Shown here: positions 21,341 to 34,758 of the stretch, one piece after another
How positions within the stretch are numbered: position 1 is the stretch's first letter
Layout of the letters: each line of letters starts with the position of its first letter
NCBI RefSeq assembly: GCF_029873635.1
Contig: NC_080420.1
Location: forward strand, 122,830,719 to 122,894,718
Direction: 5' to 3'
Source: Malania oleifera
Taxonomy: Eukaryota; Streptophyta; Magnoliopsida; Santalales; Ximeniaceae
Length of the DNA stretch: 64,000 bases
Notes under the pieces: generated by a model
The model's database searches: none
Told to the model about the DNA's origin: nothing
Seen by the model: only the letters and a program-made list of their open reading frames with translations
Program-made: the position numbers and the translations under genes

Positions 21341-24300
21341 TATGCATTGACACCGGGAGATGCTGAGGCTGCAGGGGATGTCGTGACAGGTACTATTACC
21401 GTTTTATCATATAAAGTTGTTGTTTTATTTGACTCAGAGGTCACACACTATTTCATGTCATAGGGGTATATCAAGTTATCTAGGGTAGAAACGTAATTTC
21501 TAGATACTGAACTATCAGTAGCCACACCGATGGGATCAGTAGTGAGGTGTAGAAGGGTGCTTAAAAGTTATCCAGTAGAAATTCAGGGAAGAGTGTTACC
21601 AGTTGATCTCGTAGTATTAAAAATGTAGGTGTTTGACATGATCTTTGGTATGGACTGGCTAACAGCAAATTATGTCAGTATTGATTGTCATCGGAAAAAG
21701 GTGATATTTAGGCCCCCTGGGAAGCAAGCGTTCAATTTTGTGGGGTCGCGCATGCATTCCTCACCACACTTAGTGTCGGCCATACAAGCAGGAGACTACT
21801 CTAGGACGGTTGTCAGGGGTACATAGCTTGTATAAAGGAAATGCTAGAGGGAGAATTGAAACTTGCTGATATTCCAGTAGTTAGGGAATTTTCAAATGTT
21901 TTTCTAGAGGAGTTACTTAGTTTACCACCGAATCGTGAAATTGAGTTTGTTATAGATTTACTTCCAGGGACAACATAAATTTATAAAGCACCCTACAGAA
22001 TGGCTCTAATAGAATTGAAAGAACTGAAAGACCAGTTGCAGGAACTATTAGATAAAAGGTTTATCAGGCCTAGTTTATCGCCCTGGGGAGCATAAGTTTT
22101 ATTTGTTAAAAAGAAGGATGGGACGTGAGGATGTGCATCGATTATAGAGAGATAAATAAAGTGACAGTTAATAATAAGTATCATGTTCTCTATATTAATG
22201 ACTTATTTGATCAGCTCTAGGAAACCCGGGTATACTTTAAGATTGATCTTCGGTCAAGATACCATCAGGTAAAAATTAAAGCAGAAGATGTTCTAAAGAC
22301 AGCCTTCCGAACCAGGTATGACCACTACAACTTTTTGGTTATGCCCTTCAAATTGACCAATGCACCGGCAACATTTATGGACCTGATGAACAGGGTATTT
22401 CATCAGTACTTGGACCATTTTTTTGTGGTTTTCATTAATAATATTTTGGTATATTCGAAGAGTTCTGAGGAGCACGAAGATCATCTGAGGATGGTGCTAC
22501 TGGTGTTGAGAGAAAATAAGTTGTACACTAAGTTCAAGAAATGTGAATTCTAGCTAAAGGAAGTTACATTCCGTGAACATGTGATCTCCAGGGATGATAG
22601 TTTGGTAGATCCAAGCAAAATAGAAGCGGTAGTAGACTGGGTGAGACTAACGAATGTTCAGAAGATCCAAAGTTTCTTGGGTCTGGCGGGATACTACTGG
22701 CGGTTTGTAGAGGGCTTTTCCAGATTACTGGGTCCTCTTACACTACTCACGAGGAAAAATATGAAGTTCGAGTGGATCGACGAGTGTGAGCAGAGCTTTT
22801 AAGAGTTGAAGCAGCGACTTGTCATCGCACCAGTTTTGACCATCGCATTTGGGGATGGAGATTTTGTGATCTACAGTGACATGTCTCTGAGAGGATTTGG
22901 GTGTGTATTGATGCAACTAGGAAAGGTTGTGGCATATACTTCTCGGCAACTCATGGAATATGAAAAGAACTACCCAACGCATGATTTAGAGTTGGATGCA
23001 GTGGTGTACATCTTAAAGATCTGGAGGCATTATCTGTATAGTGGGAAATGTGAGATCTTTATAGATCATAAGAGTTTGAAATATTTCTTCACACAGAAAG
23101 AGTTGAATATGAGGCAGAGGAGATGGTTAGAGTTAATTAAATATTATGACTGTATCATCAGTTACCACCCAGGGAAAGCAAATGTGGTAGCTGATGCCTT
23201 GAGTCGAAAATTAGGGAGTGCCTTAATGTCAGTAGTGGTGATGCAACATAAGATTAGAATGGATTTGGAAAGGCTTGGGGTAAAGTTAGTAGAGAGGGAT
23301 CACCAAGCATTTATTGCTAGTCTGGTACTTCAGTCGACTTTGCTGGAGAAAATTAAAATCGCTTAGATACACGACGCTAAATTAGTAAAGATTAGAGATA
23401 GAGTACAGAGGGGATAGGGGGTTGATTTTAATATTTTTTATGACGGTGCCCTGAGATTTTATACTAGATTGTGCATACCTGCAGATGCTGAAATTAAAAG
23501 AACCATCTTGGAGGAGGCGCATTGATCCTTGTATACAGTGCACCCTGGAAGCACTAAAATGTACAGGGATATTCGGGAGTTCTTTTGGTAGAGTAATATG
23601 AAGAAAGAGTAGTTGGGTACGTAGAACAGTGTTTGATGTGCTAGCAGGTAAAAGTTGAGCACCAGAGACCGGCAGGACAATTACTGCCACTCCACATTCC
23701 TGAGTGGAAGTGAGAACATATTTTTATGGATTTCGTTACAGGGTTGCAACCAGCACTTCATGGTCAGGATGCTATCTGAGTAGTCATATACTAGTTGACG
23801 AAGACTACCCATTTCCTTCCCATCATAGTTAACTACTCCTTGAGTAGACTGGCGGAGTCGTACATACAGGAGATAGTTAGATTACATGGGGTACCTCTAT
23901 CCATTGTCTCTAACCGAGACCCACGGTTCACATTGTAGTTTTAGAAAAGTTTGTAAAGAGCCATGGGTACACAGCTGGCATTCAGTACAACCTTTCATCC
24001 TCATATTAATGGATAGATGAAAAGGAAGATTCAGATACTAGAGGTTATGTTGCGAGCCTGTGTATTAGATTTTGGTGGCAGGTGGATCGAGTACATGACA
24101 CTAGTCGAATTTGCTTATAATAACAGCTACCAAACCAGCATTGGGATGGCACCATATGGGGAGTTATATAGCACGATGTGCCGATCCCTGTTATATTGGA
24201 TGAAACTAGTGAGAGACAGGTTTTGGGGCCATAGATGGTTTAACAAACTTCAGAGAAAATCAAACTCATCAGAGACAATTTCTGAACAGCTCAGAGTCGA

Positions 24301-24741
24301 CAGAAAAGTTATGTAGATACTCGCTAGCGAGAGTTGGAATTTGGTGCAGGAGATCATGTATTTTTGAAAATTGCACCGATGAAAGGAGTGATGAGATTCA
24401 GAAAGAAGGGTAAGTTGAGCCCTAGGTATATTGGGCCATTTAAGATTCTTGAAAGAGTGGGTTCAGTTGTTTACAGGTTAACTTTACCACCACTTCTGTT
24501 CAGAATCCATGACTTATTCCATGTATCCATGTTGAGGAAATACATCTCAGATCCCTTCCATGTAATTAGTTATGAGGCACTGAAGCTTGGTGATGCCTTG
24601 TCTTACGAAGAAAAGCCAGTGCAGATTTTGGATCGGAAAGAACAAGAACTACGTACAAAGAGGATTCCATTGGTAAAAGTACTATGACACAATCATGCAG
24701 TTGAGGAAGTTTTGTGGGAATTAGAGGAACAAATGCTCTAG
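21341..24741 (+). pseudogene. Gypsy-1 pol, decayed
   Basis: The domain order is protease, reverse transcriptase, RNase H, integrase and a chromodomain-like tail. The protease motif reads FDSEVTHYF instead of the usual D-S-G-A-T-H-S-F. The reverse transcriptase catalytic box reads [11 protein letters not shown], so both aspartates of the Y/F-x-D-D box are asparagine. RNase H is clear ([28 protein letters not shown]). The integrase stretch 23440-24330 is full of stops and shifts. The tail at 24334-24741 is best kept ([34 protein letters not shown]). It is a dead copy. Confidence 0.9.
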
Positions 24742-25035
24742 ATATAGAGATATCCACATCTATTCAGTGGGGCTTAGAGCTGAGCTAGTAAAAGATAAAG
24801 TAAATGATAGTGTATGTATTTTGACTTGTATAGTGTAAGGTAGGATAGGTAGTGTTTTTGGTTTTAGGTTATGAATGGTTTTGGGAGAATTTGCTTTGAA
24901 TGATTGTAATCTCCCAGAACCCTCCCTTGTAACTACGGTATTCCTCCGCTATAAGTGAGGGTAATTAATAAAAACTGTAATGTTTTCCCTTAAGTTGGAA
25001 ATGTGATAGTTAGCAAATTTCGAGGACGAAATTTT

Positions 25036-25047
25036 ATGAGGGGAGAA
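25036..25047 (+). other. Polypurine tract of Gypsy-1
   Basis: TATGAGGGGAGAA runs directly into the 3' LTR start TGTAGAGACC. Gypsy-2 has the same feature (AAGGAGGGGAGAA) before its 3' LTR. In the family it primes plus-strand DNA synthesis. Confidence 0.85.
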
Positions 25048-25137
25048 TGTAGAGACCAAAAAAATTTAATTTATGAAAATAATAATGGAAAAGGGAAAAA
25101 GAGAAGGAAAAGAAAATTTTGAAAAGGGGCATCGGCA

Positions 25138-25262
25138 GGGACTCGTCGACGAGCGCAAAGTAGGAATTTCAGACCAATATGGATTCGTCGACGAACCCAT
25201 TATCTTTGTCGACGAACGCCCTTCTATGACTCGTCAATGAGTACACGTGTCTCATCGACGAG
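25138..25262 (+). promoter_or_regulatory. TCGTCGACGA array in Gypsy-1 3' LTR
   Basis: Copies include GGACTCGTCGACGAGC, GGATTCGTCGACGAACCC, TTGTCGACGAACGC and CTCATCGACGAG, with a G-box-like ACACGTGT at about 25242. It matches the 5' LTR array at 13255-13410. The motifs are seen directly; the function is inferred. Confidence 0.55.
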
Positions 25263-25268
25263 TATACG

Positions 25269-27465
25269 TGAAATTAGGAACAGCTTCCCAAGAGGGGGGG
25301 TGAATTGGACTTTTAAAAATTTTCTTTTAATTTCTTTTTAGAATTCTTAAACTTATTTTATTTCTTTTAACCAATTTGTGACTTGTTTGTTTAATTTGTT
25401 AAGCACTCAAGAACTTAGTTTCTTTATTTAATCCTTAACCATACAAACATCCAATCACTCAACCAAACCAATCAACTATAATTAGAAAGCAAACAACCAA
25501 GCCAATACACAACACTTATGTAATATAAAAACTCAAGATGATTGTTTGCTTATATTAGCCAAATTTGAACCAAGCCTTGTATAAATGTATTTGCTTCTTC
25601 AATATGATGTGCAATATAAAATCTAATCACTCTTTCCAAATATTTAGAATTCAGATAAACTCTTAGTTAATTTCTCTTTGGGATGTTTAATCAAATAACG
25701 TACACCCGTATGGTTTCCACAATATATGGTTTAACCAACGTACTCCCTTTCGGTTTCCACAACCCAAATCAAAATAAAACTTTAAGTTTACTTGATTCCC
25801 AAATATACGTAGTATATATGATTTTCATTTTAAACCATCCACGCAATTTAAATATGTACTGAAAATAAAGAGTAGGAAAAGAAAGAGTGAGACGGAGATT
25901 TTTACGAGGTTTGGCTTATACCCAGCCTACGTCCTCGCCTTTGGTAAACCACCAAAGGATTTACTAAACCTGTTCCTTTAACGGGCGGAACAAACCTTTA
26001 CAACACTCCTTGGGTAAGGCTAGAGCCCGCCTTCTCCAAACAATATGCCCTCGTCCGGTCACTCCTTAACTAGGCTAGAGCCTGCCTCTCTAAGCAATGT
26101 CCCCTTGCTTAGCCAACAATCCAAACAACCCTTGGAATCATCAAACTACAAGATACAAATCAAATAGATGCGTACAAAAAACTTGCTCCTTAAAGAGCTG
26201 GTTAGTACACCAATTACAACACAACTAATATACTTCAAAGTAAACAACAATATGGAAATTAACTTGAAGTTCAATGAAGTATATCACCGATTAATTCTTT
26301 CAATGATTGAAAGATTTAGAATTTGTAGCACAATGCCGGTGGAAGAAGATCAGCTAAAACTCAATTGAATTTGTGCACAATGTGAGCTTGAGAGCAAGAG
26401 AGAGACTTGAGAATTTGAGAGCAATTTGAGAAAGACTTTGAATTTTTTCAGAATTTGAATTCTTGGTGCATTGATTCAATTATATTTGAGGCTTATTTAT
26501 AGACTTTAAAAAGTGTATAACTTGATCCTCAAATGGTTTGAAGTATTCCCCAAGTTTCCATAAGATTTGAGCCCCAAACAACCCCATTTAAAAATTTGAC
26601 CATTATGAAAAAAAATCAAAACAGCCGCGTGGCAGATGACTGTCCATTTTGGGTAGTCATATGTCTAGTTAAAACAAAGGGGCAGAAAGGTGGCAGTCAT
26701 CTGTCCAAACCCACACAGATGCCTCAAAGTGCACTGGCAGTCGACTGTCCAGTTCTTGACAGTCGTCTGTCAGGCTGTCAACTTCGAGCACCCTTTAGTA
26801 TTTTGGTCATAACTTTTTTTGTATAACTCCAAATTTGATGTTCTTGGTGTCAAATGAAAGCTAAGAGAAAATAATAAAACTTTCATGTTGAACACATTTT
26901 AAAATAAATATTTTTTTTATGGATAAAAATGTGCATCAATGCAGATGTAGAAAAATTGACAACTTTTGAGAAATCCTCTTTTTGGTGATTTTCATTCCAA
27001 AACTGATTCTATCATTTTTGAAACAATTTTTGACCTTATAAAAAATATTTTCCAAGTATGTTCAAAGGTATATAGGTCCAATAAATTAACCTAAGAGTTT
27101 CATGCATCCATATTGAAATTCTTTGAAGTACTTACATGAAATTTCCTAGACTTTTTCAATTCTTGAATTCCTTGAGGCCTTTTTATTTGTTTCATCTTTC
27201 TTTGAGCTTTCCATGTTGATCACTTGGGCTTTCATTCTTTGAAGCTGTTTCTTTAATACCAATGCTCTCATTATCTTCGGGCTTTAAACTTTAAATTCAT
27301 GCTTCAAACTTGATATAATCATGTTTAACTAAGGTACAAGCTCTCATGAACTCTTTAACCTTCCATTCTTCATTTAGTCCTGAAAATACATCACTTAACA
27401 TAGCATGCTAAGATCCACTTATTTGTTAGTATCAAAATAAGATGTTAAGCCTTATAAGGCCAACA
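25269..27465 (-). mobile_element. Solo LTR A (minus)
   Basis: The plus strand starts TGAAATTAGGAAC and ends AGGCCAACA, with exact duplications ATACG at 25264-25268 and 27466-27470. It is 2,197 bp, the same family as the solo LTR 8626-12603 (shared CAAGAGGGGG-GTGAATTGG, GCCTACGTCCTCGCCTT and the GGCCAACA end). A TATA-like CTATAAATAAGCC is on the minus strand near 26500. No coding frame is recognised. Confidence 0.85.
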
Positions 27466-27999
27466 ATACGTGTCTCTTCGATGAGGAAATGTGACCAGTA
27501 GTCTACATATATATGCTAGAATCACATTTTAGTGAGATAAAATTTCTCTCTTCACTTTCTATCTCTCTAGGTTACGGCTCCTCCCCCCTTCTCTCTTCAA
27601 TTTCGGTTCCATTTTAGCTCATTTTAATGATCAAGAACCGCCATGATGATCTAGAGGTGATTCTCTGCAAGTTGATCGAAGCGGATTGTTGATTTGGAGT
27701 CCTTGGACACCACCCCAAAATCAAGGTAAGTAAGTTATATTAGGGTTTAAGTGATTATTTGGAATATATGGACCTAGGAAATGTGTTAGATGATAAATAT
27801 ATTGGGGTTGATTTGATTGAACTGAGGATAATGTGATTTCAGGATTTGGAGTTCTGAACGCCATGGGCGTGGTATAGGGTTTATAAATACAGAGATTTTT
27901 GCGCGTACGCCGTAGGCGCATATGAGGATCCCTACGGGCTTATTTTCAAGAATTGGGTAAGGGAAATATGTTATACCAGTTATTTTAAAAATTTTTACT

Positions 28000-28004
28000 A
28001 GTAA

Positions 28005-28042
<38 letters not shown>
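28000..28042. repeat. (TA)n microsatellite
   Basis: A TA run within the Gypsy-1 3' LTR; the matching place in the 5' LTR (about 13968-13990) has a shorter TATAGTTATAGTTA tract. Confidence 0.85.
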
Positions 28043-28047
<5 letters not shown>

Positions 28048-30149
28048 TGTGCTTTCAGAATATGATTTTTGGGATAATTTAGAAGTATGACATGGTGGGT
28101 ATGAAATTATGTGTTTTTAGAAAAATTTAGAAATCTGGATTTTAGGAAAAATGCTACAGATTATATATATTTCTTATATAGCGGAAAAATACAGATTATA
28201 GTATATGAGTTTTATTTAATTGTGTGGCATGAGAAATATCAGTTGAGTACAAGGTTTTACACAACTTTTATAGTACCCTGATTATACAGTTTTTACATAA
28301 CCATGATTATACAGTTTTTACAGAACCATGATTATTCATATATTACAGAACCATGAAATACAGATATTACAGAATCATGGTATTACATATATTATAGAAT
28401 CATGATATTCTAGCTTATACAGAATCATGGTTATTTCAGTTTATACAAAATCATGGTAAAACAGTAATATACAAACATAGTATTATATGGTATCGGATGC
28501 CTGATAGACCAGAACAGACTACAGAGCACAGTACCGTAACTAATATAGTATAGATAGTGCAACCACTCATCTCAGACAGAGTATGGAATGACAGTCGATT
28601 GTGCCCCAAAGGAGAGACGAAGAGCTCTCTGACAGTCAGGACCAAGTTGAGTGGGCCAATCGTACTATAGAGGTTTACAGTTTGACTTAGCCTAATAAGC
28701 CAACCAGAGCTAAGTCCAGCCCACGGACTACACAACCCGAATCATATACAGTTATCCATCCAGGAAAATTTTTTATAGTTATATATGTATGTAGATTTAC
28801 AGAAAATAAAAATTATAAATATGATAAGTAAAAGTATGATTAAATAGAAAATTCAGAAATACTTGTACTTTAAGTGACATAGGTGTGAGTTATGATATGT
28901 CTTATCCTAAAATGTTATCTCAACTACAACTTGATTAGTAAATGTATTATTCATGTAAACTCACTTGCCGCATACTGGTAATAACATATTTCATCTTACT
29001 GAGAGGTGTCTCACCCTAGAAATTCAAACATTTTAGGAAATCCAAACCAACGTGCGGAGCAAGCTTCGAGATAGAGGGTACTTTAGTACTGCCCTAATTG
29101 CAAGGTAAGTGTTTTATTGGGAGATGTATTTTGAGTAGTCCCTATGAGTTCTTGAGGATTTTTGGGAGATTTATATGTATATTTTTGGGAAATACGGAAA
29201 CTCTGGTATTGTAAATAAGATTAATGTATTTTTATGTTTTCTACTGCATAGTGATTACATGTCAAAACTGCGTAATTGGGCACTTTAATCCGGGCTTTAA
29301 AACTTATATTTTTAATGAAATGTCCAATTACATCCAATATTTTAATAAAGTGTCGAATTTATCATTTTTGAGTTTTATTGAACAATTTATGAATTTTTGA
29401 TAATTTTTTATTGTAGAAAAATTTTCGAAAGTCAAACCGGCAACAATTTGTAAATCACTCATAACTTTTCCATCTAAACTCTGATCAAGATGATTCAAAT
29501 TTATAGACAAAAAGGAAAGGATTATCTACAACTTCCATGTTTTGAGTTTCGAGCGAAACGGGTTCCAGGAAGGTCAAACGTGGTAGTGATTGTAGAGAGC
29601 AAAAATGAAGAAAAAAAAAGAGAAAATATATATATATATGCTTAAGCTCTTGATGTGACCCAGCCATGCATGGCCGGGTCGGATCCTCCATATGGGTCGC
29701 GGATCCTATTGCTTCTTTCCCCTCCCCTATTTATTTCTTTCTTTACTTTCTCCCCGGGTGTGCCCTGCGCACCACTCTTCTCCCCTCTCTTCCTATCTCT
29801 TCTCTTGTGTTTTCTTTCTCTCTTGCTCTCTCCCTCTCTGTAGCTTTCTTTCCCGTTTATCTTCCCAGCTCCTTGCTCAGTCTCCTTCTTCCTAAATCTC
29901 CCTCAACTTCCCTCATTCCTCTGCAACCTCTCTTTCCCAACTGAGCAACTCTCATATGCCCAACATACCATCCAGCCACCGTGAGCACTAGAGACTGAGC
30001 CATCCTCTAATTCTTTTCTCTGCCAGCAGATTCAATAGCAGAAGCACCTTCGGCCATCACTGCTACTCATCCCCATCATCAAAGAATACCCAAGCAGCAA
30101 ACGTCCACAACAAAGGCAACAGAGCAGCAACACACTAGCCAAACTCCAC

Positions 30150-30260
30150 CATGGTTCAAAATCGCGGTCGTGGGTAACGTCGCGTAACGGTCGCAGGTGT
30201 TGTGGGTCACGGGAGGCGCGGGTGTTACGTAACGGGAAGCGGCCGTAACGGTCATCGATT
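30150..30260. promoter_or_regulatory. Left terminal and subterminal region of the hAT element
   Basis: The terminal repeat is followed by GGTAACGTCGCGTAACGG, GTTACGTAACGG and GCGGCCGTAACGG. Such subterminal motifs are the usual transposase binding sites of hAT elements. The motifs are seen directly; binding is inferred from the family. Confidence 0.6.
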
Positions 30261-30707
30261 TTTTTCACGCATGCACAACCATGCCAAAATTGAAAAATAA
30301 GCATGAAATCCATTAATACATGATTTATAATGAAATTTGAAGGCTTTCATTCAACCTACAAATGCTTTTTAATAGGCATTATGATTTTTATATTAATTTT
30401 AGTGCACTAAGTACAAAAAAAAGCATATTTTTTTATAGTTTACATTACTTTGATGAGTAAAAAGATGTAGAAATATAAGAATCAATTAATTAAAGTCATA
30501 AAATTACTAAAAATGAATCAATACTCAATAGACTCAATACTCAATATACACATTACACAGACATGAATTTAAAAAGTGATTAATATTAAATATCAATAAA
30601 TAGTTGAAAATACATGAATACAATATTACAAATTTATAACATAACAAATGTCACCACTAAAAAGAATGACGTGGAGGGTCTTCATAATTTGCATCTATAT
30701 CTTGAGA

Positions 30708-33700
30708 TTAGGATGGGAAATTATCTCCCCATCCTTGTGGAAATACATAGTTGAATAAACCCAAGTTTGCGTCATTTCGTTGTTGCTTTTGAAAATGTAC
30801 CGGTGATGAAAATTCTCCTGAATAATGCCCATAAGTTAGGGCAGGGACTGGCTCTGGGTAGTGTGTAGAAGAAGACTCACTAGATCCTGAGATTCCTGAT
30901 CCACTAGGATAAAAATGTGAGTCACGAGATGCATAATGTGGATATGTTGGATGAGATTCATATGATTGTGATGATGAACCATCTAAACCAAAGTCGCCAA
31001 AACTACGAACCACACCATATGAATCTTCAGTAGAATCACTAGGGTCACCACGAGCACTCCTTCTCCTGGGTTGTGAAGATTGGTTCCCTGGAGGAATACC
31101 CAAGTCATAATTTTTCAGGTATGTCATGTAGTCCACAAGGATCAGAAGGATATATATCCCTTGCAAATGATGTCCCTGTGTCATATCCATAATTATATTC
31201 TACACCGCCACCTCCATCACCACCACTGCCACCCCCCCAACCCCAGTTCCAGCACCACTATTACCATCATCATCACTTGGTAGGCTCAAACCAAGATTGT
31301 CATCACTTTGTGTACGTTCAGGGCTTGAACTTGAATCATCATGCGTGTTTATTGGTGGTTGATCACCTCCTTCTGTAGTACCACCAACTTCTTCATTTAA
31401 CCAATTTGAATTGTCCCAACTGTCGAGTAATGGTGTCTCTCTCTCCTCTAATCATTGACTTAAAGGATCATCTTTTTCGAAAATGTAGTTCAAATTGATA
31501 GGATTGAACCCCTCTTCAATTTCTCGTTGGCTTCTTCTCATTGTACGTCTTAACTTTAACCTCATGTTGTAATGTACGAAAACAAGTTTTTGTAGTCTCA
31601 TGTACTTTAATCTATTTCTTGTTTTCGTATGGATGAGGCTAAAGGTGCTCCAATTATGCTCACAGTTTGAAACTGATGTGGTCTGGCTAAGAACTCTGAT
31701 TACTATTCTTTGGAGCTCAGGAGCACAAAAGCCATAATGAATCCACCATTCAGCTGCATGAATAATTAAAAAGAGTTTTATCTTAGTATAGCGTATATTT
31801 CAAAAGTCAAATTTGAATATAAAGAGAGAAAATAGAGTCATTCTCCATTATTTAGCTATATAGCCATATTTACCAGGATTTGTTTGTTTCACTGCCCTTT
31901 GAGCCAACGGGGTTCCAAAAGTCTCCTGCCTATCTCGATATAGCAACAACTAAAAAAGGATGATTGTGAAATATAATTAATTAATTAGATGTATTAATAA
32001 TTAGAACAATTCATTATTCAATTTAATAGAACCAATACTTACTTGATTAATAGCCCGGATTTGAGTATCTATATCAGGTACCAACTTAGTTATCACTTTT
32101 TTAACCCCATCCATGACTTCTCTAGCAACTTCAGGAGAGGGTGGGGCACCATAAAGAAATTGTGGGTTCAAAAAATACCCTACAATTAAATTTAGAAACA
32201 TATAAATCAATAGTTTTGTAATGCAACTATGCAAAATTTAAAAGTTAAAATAATAAGAAATTGTATTTGATTTACACTTACCAGCAGCGTAAAAATCTTG
32301 GTGTAACTGAAAATTCAACCAATTGTCAATAACTTTCCAATAGTCTTTGTAAAACCGGAAATCTTTTTGAATGGCCAACTTCGCCCTATCAATTGCCTCG
32401 TATATGAAGCCCATGGTTGGTTTTTCATCACCATCAACTAATTTAAGAACTTTCACCAAGGGTTCTTGTACTTTAATTATATCAAAGACCTTTTGCCAAA
32501 ACTTTTTGCCAAAGATAATTTTCTTTGAATCATATGCTGGGCTTGATTTTGCCATCCCAAACCTTGAGTTTTTCCAAGCATCAGATGTAAACATTTCCCT
32601 TAGTGCTTGTTTATGCCTGACAATAGTCTCCAAAACAATGAAATTTGTGGCAAATCGAGTGATGGCAGGGCAAAGTAACTCTCTATTATTTGAAGAAATT
32701 CACTATCCATGTGTGGTTGTAAATAAATGAGGTTATTGTTCTTGGATCTTCTAAGACCTTCTTCACGTTACTTTTCTTACCAATATCTTCAAGAATAAGG
32801 TCTATGCAATGAGCTGCACATGTTGTCCAATAGAGATTGGGCCTCTTCGGCATTAATAATTTTCCTCCTACTTTCATTGCAGCTTCATTATCAGTCACTA
32901 CTTGGACAACATTCTCCTCTCCAATTTCTTCAACCACCTCGTCCATTAATCTGAAAAGAAATTATAGATTCAATAATTACTACTATTTAATTAAATACAT
33001 GCACGTTTATAATACTATTTGCATATACAATTAAAATTAAAAAATTACCTGAAATAATATTCAGCTGTTCTGCTTGACACATCAGAGGCATCAACTGATT
33101 TATGAAACACGGTGCCTCTATCGCAATAAACTAAAAAGTTTATAATGTGTTTTATAGTTGGTCCTAACCAACCATCACACATAAGGGTTACACTTCTCTC
33201 CTTCCAAATTCCAGCAAAAGAAGCTATATAATTTTTCATTTCTTGATACTCTTGCTCCAAATAAATTTCAGATATCTCATAGGGTGATAGACCCTTCACC
33301 CCCTTTCCAACCTCTGCAGCAATATCAAGCATAGGCTGCATAAATGGAGAGTTAGCTACATTCGCTGGAATCCGATTATAAATTAGGAATTTTCCAACTG
33401 CTTTTCCTAATTTACTTCTTAAACTTTTCAGTAACTTTGTGTTGATTTTTGGTTGTTTCGCACTCTTGCTTCTTTCTAAAATAGGATCCATTACCTTTAG
33501 TCTAACTTTAGGAGCATCAGGATTGATCCATTGTCGTCCACTACCTCCAGCTTCTTGACCACTATAAGATCGAGCTCCTACTCTATTGAAACCACTCGTA
33601 GCACCACAGCCAGAGCCACCTCCCTCTTCATAAATATTACCCCCTATAGATGTTCTTGCTAGAAATCTTTGTCTCTCTTCCCATTGTTGTTGTGATCGTA

Positions 33701-34060
33701 TGCTTTCTTGTCGAGCAAATCTCATACTTTCTTCTTCCAAGTCTTCTTCATCGCTCATCTCAAAATCTCCTATAATTTGGGCTTCTACTTCTTCTTGCCT
33801 TTTTTGTTTATCTCTTTTCTTCTCAGCATACTGGTGTAGATGTTTCATCATTTGTTCTCCGACTTGTGTGTCGCATTTGAGCATCTAGCTACTTGACCTT
33901 TTTTATGTGCCAAGTGTTGTTTCGAGCATGTAATGCCCCCTTTAATTATCTTCCCACATAACTTACACATAATAACATGTCTATTACCGTCCACTGTAGT
34001 ACCAAAATGCCATCCAATATCCTCACTAGGTAAGTTCTCATTTCCTCTATCACGTGACAT
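30708..34060 (-). pseudogene. hAT transposase (BED, DUF659, hAT dimerisation), broken
   Basis: The likely start is ATG at 34060-34058 (MSRDRGNENL). Exon 1 carries a BED-type finger (CKLCGKIIKGGITCSKQH), an acidic linker and the DUF659 block with SVTLMCDGW and KSVDASD, ending with donor GTAATT at 33048. Following exons are 32950-32282 (VVTDNEAAMKVGGKLL, WTTCAAHCIDLIL), 32179-32043, 31949-31874 and 31753 onward (EWWIHYGFCAPELQRIVIRV, NCEHNWSTFSLIHTK, the dimerisation domain). Joined phases fit at every intron checked. Three lesions are visible: a one-base frameshift near 33882, a frameshift near 32690 and a TGA at 31454-31452 where TGG (W) is expected. The low-complexity C-terminal tail runs to 30708. 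It is a recognisable but dead transposase. Confidence 0.88.
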
Positions 34061-34111
34061 ATTGATAGACTTAATTTGATGATCTCTACACAAAACATAG
34101 AGAAAATACAA

Positions 34112-34753
34112 AGTTACAACCTTTCTAAAAAAAATGACAAGAATAATATTATAATTACTAATTTAGTAAATATTAAATAATAAGTACTAAATAGTTCTAA
34201 TTTTAAATACTTATTACGTAAAAATAAACTATAATATTTGATTAAAAATAATACGTAATGTTTAATTTATTTTTATATTTAAATAAACAAAATTATAAAA
34301 TATTAGATATTTTATTACAAAAAAATATATTCCTTTATTTTAAAAAGATATTTTCATTATTTTTTATAACTTGATTTTATTTTCATTTATAACTATAAGA
34401 AATTAACATTGTAATTTTAAAGGTGGAAAAGACTTGCTTTACTTTCATATACATCACAGCATCACTAATAGAGATCCATACAGTACAAATGGACTATTTA
34501 ATTTTTTAAACATTTTCTCAGTTTATGGATTAAAATAAAATTTTTCTACAAATTCCAATAGTAAAAAGTAATTAGTAAAAATCTGAATTATTAATATATT
34601 AACTATTAGGTTAAAATTTTTTTATTAAGTTATCAATTTTTACTTTATTTGATAACTAAAAACAAAAAATAGATCATGTAACAATTTATTTTACATAATT
34701 TTAAATTTAAGGTCAAAATGATGTTTTAAAACTTAAATATATTTATAAATAGG
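34112..34753. other. AT-rich non-coding part of hAT
   Basis: This lies upstream of the transposase start on the minus strand. It is very AT-rich without open frames or visible exons, and probably represents intron or leader sequence of the transposase gene. Confidence 0.5.
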
Positions 34754-34758
34754 AAATA

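Noticed and set aside
29655-29944. Three overlapping plus-strand frames of 62-92 codons
   Set aside because: Pyrimidine-rich leader of solo LTR B translated in all three frames; leucine, serine and proline bias only.
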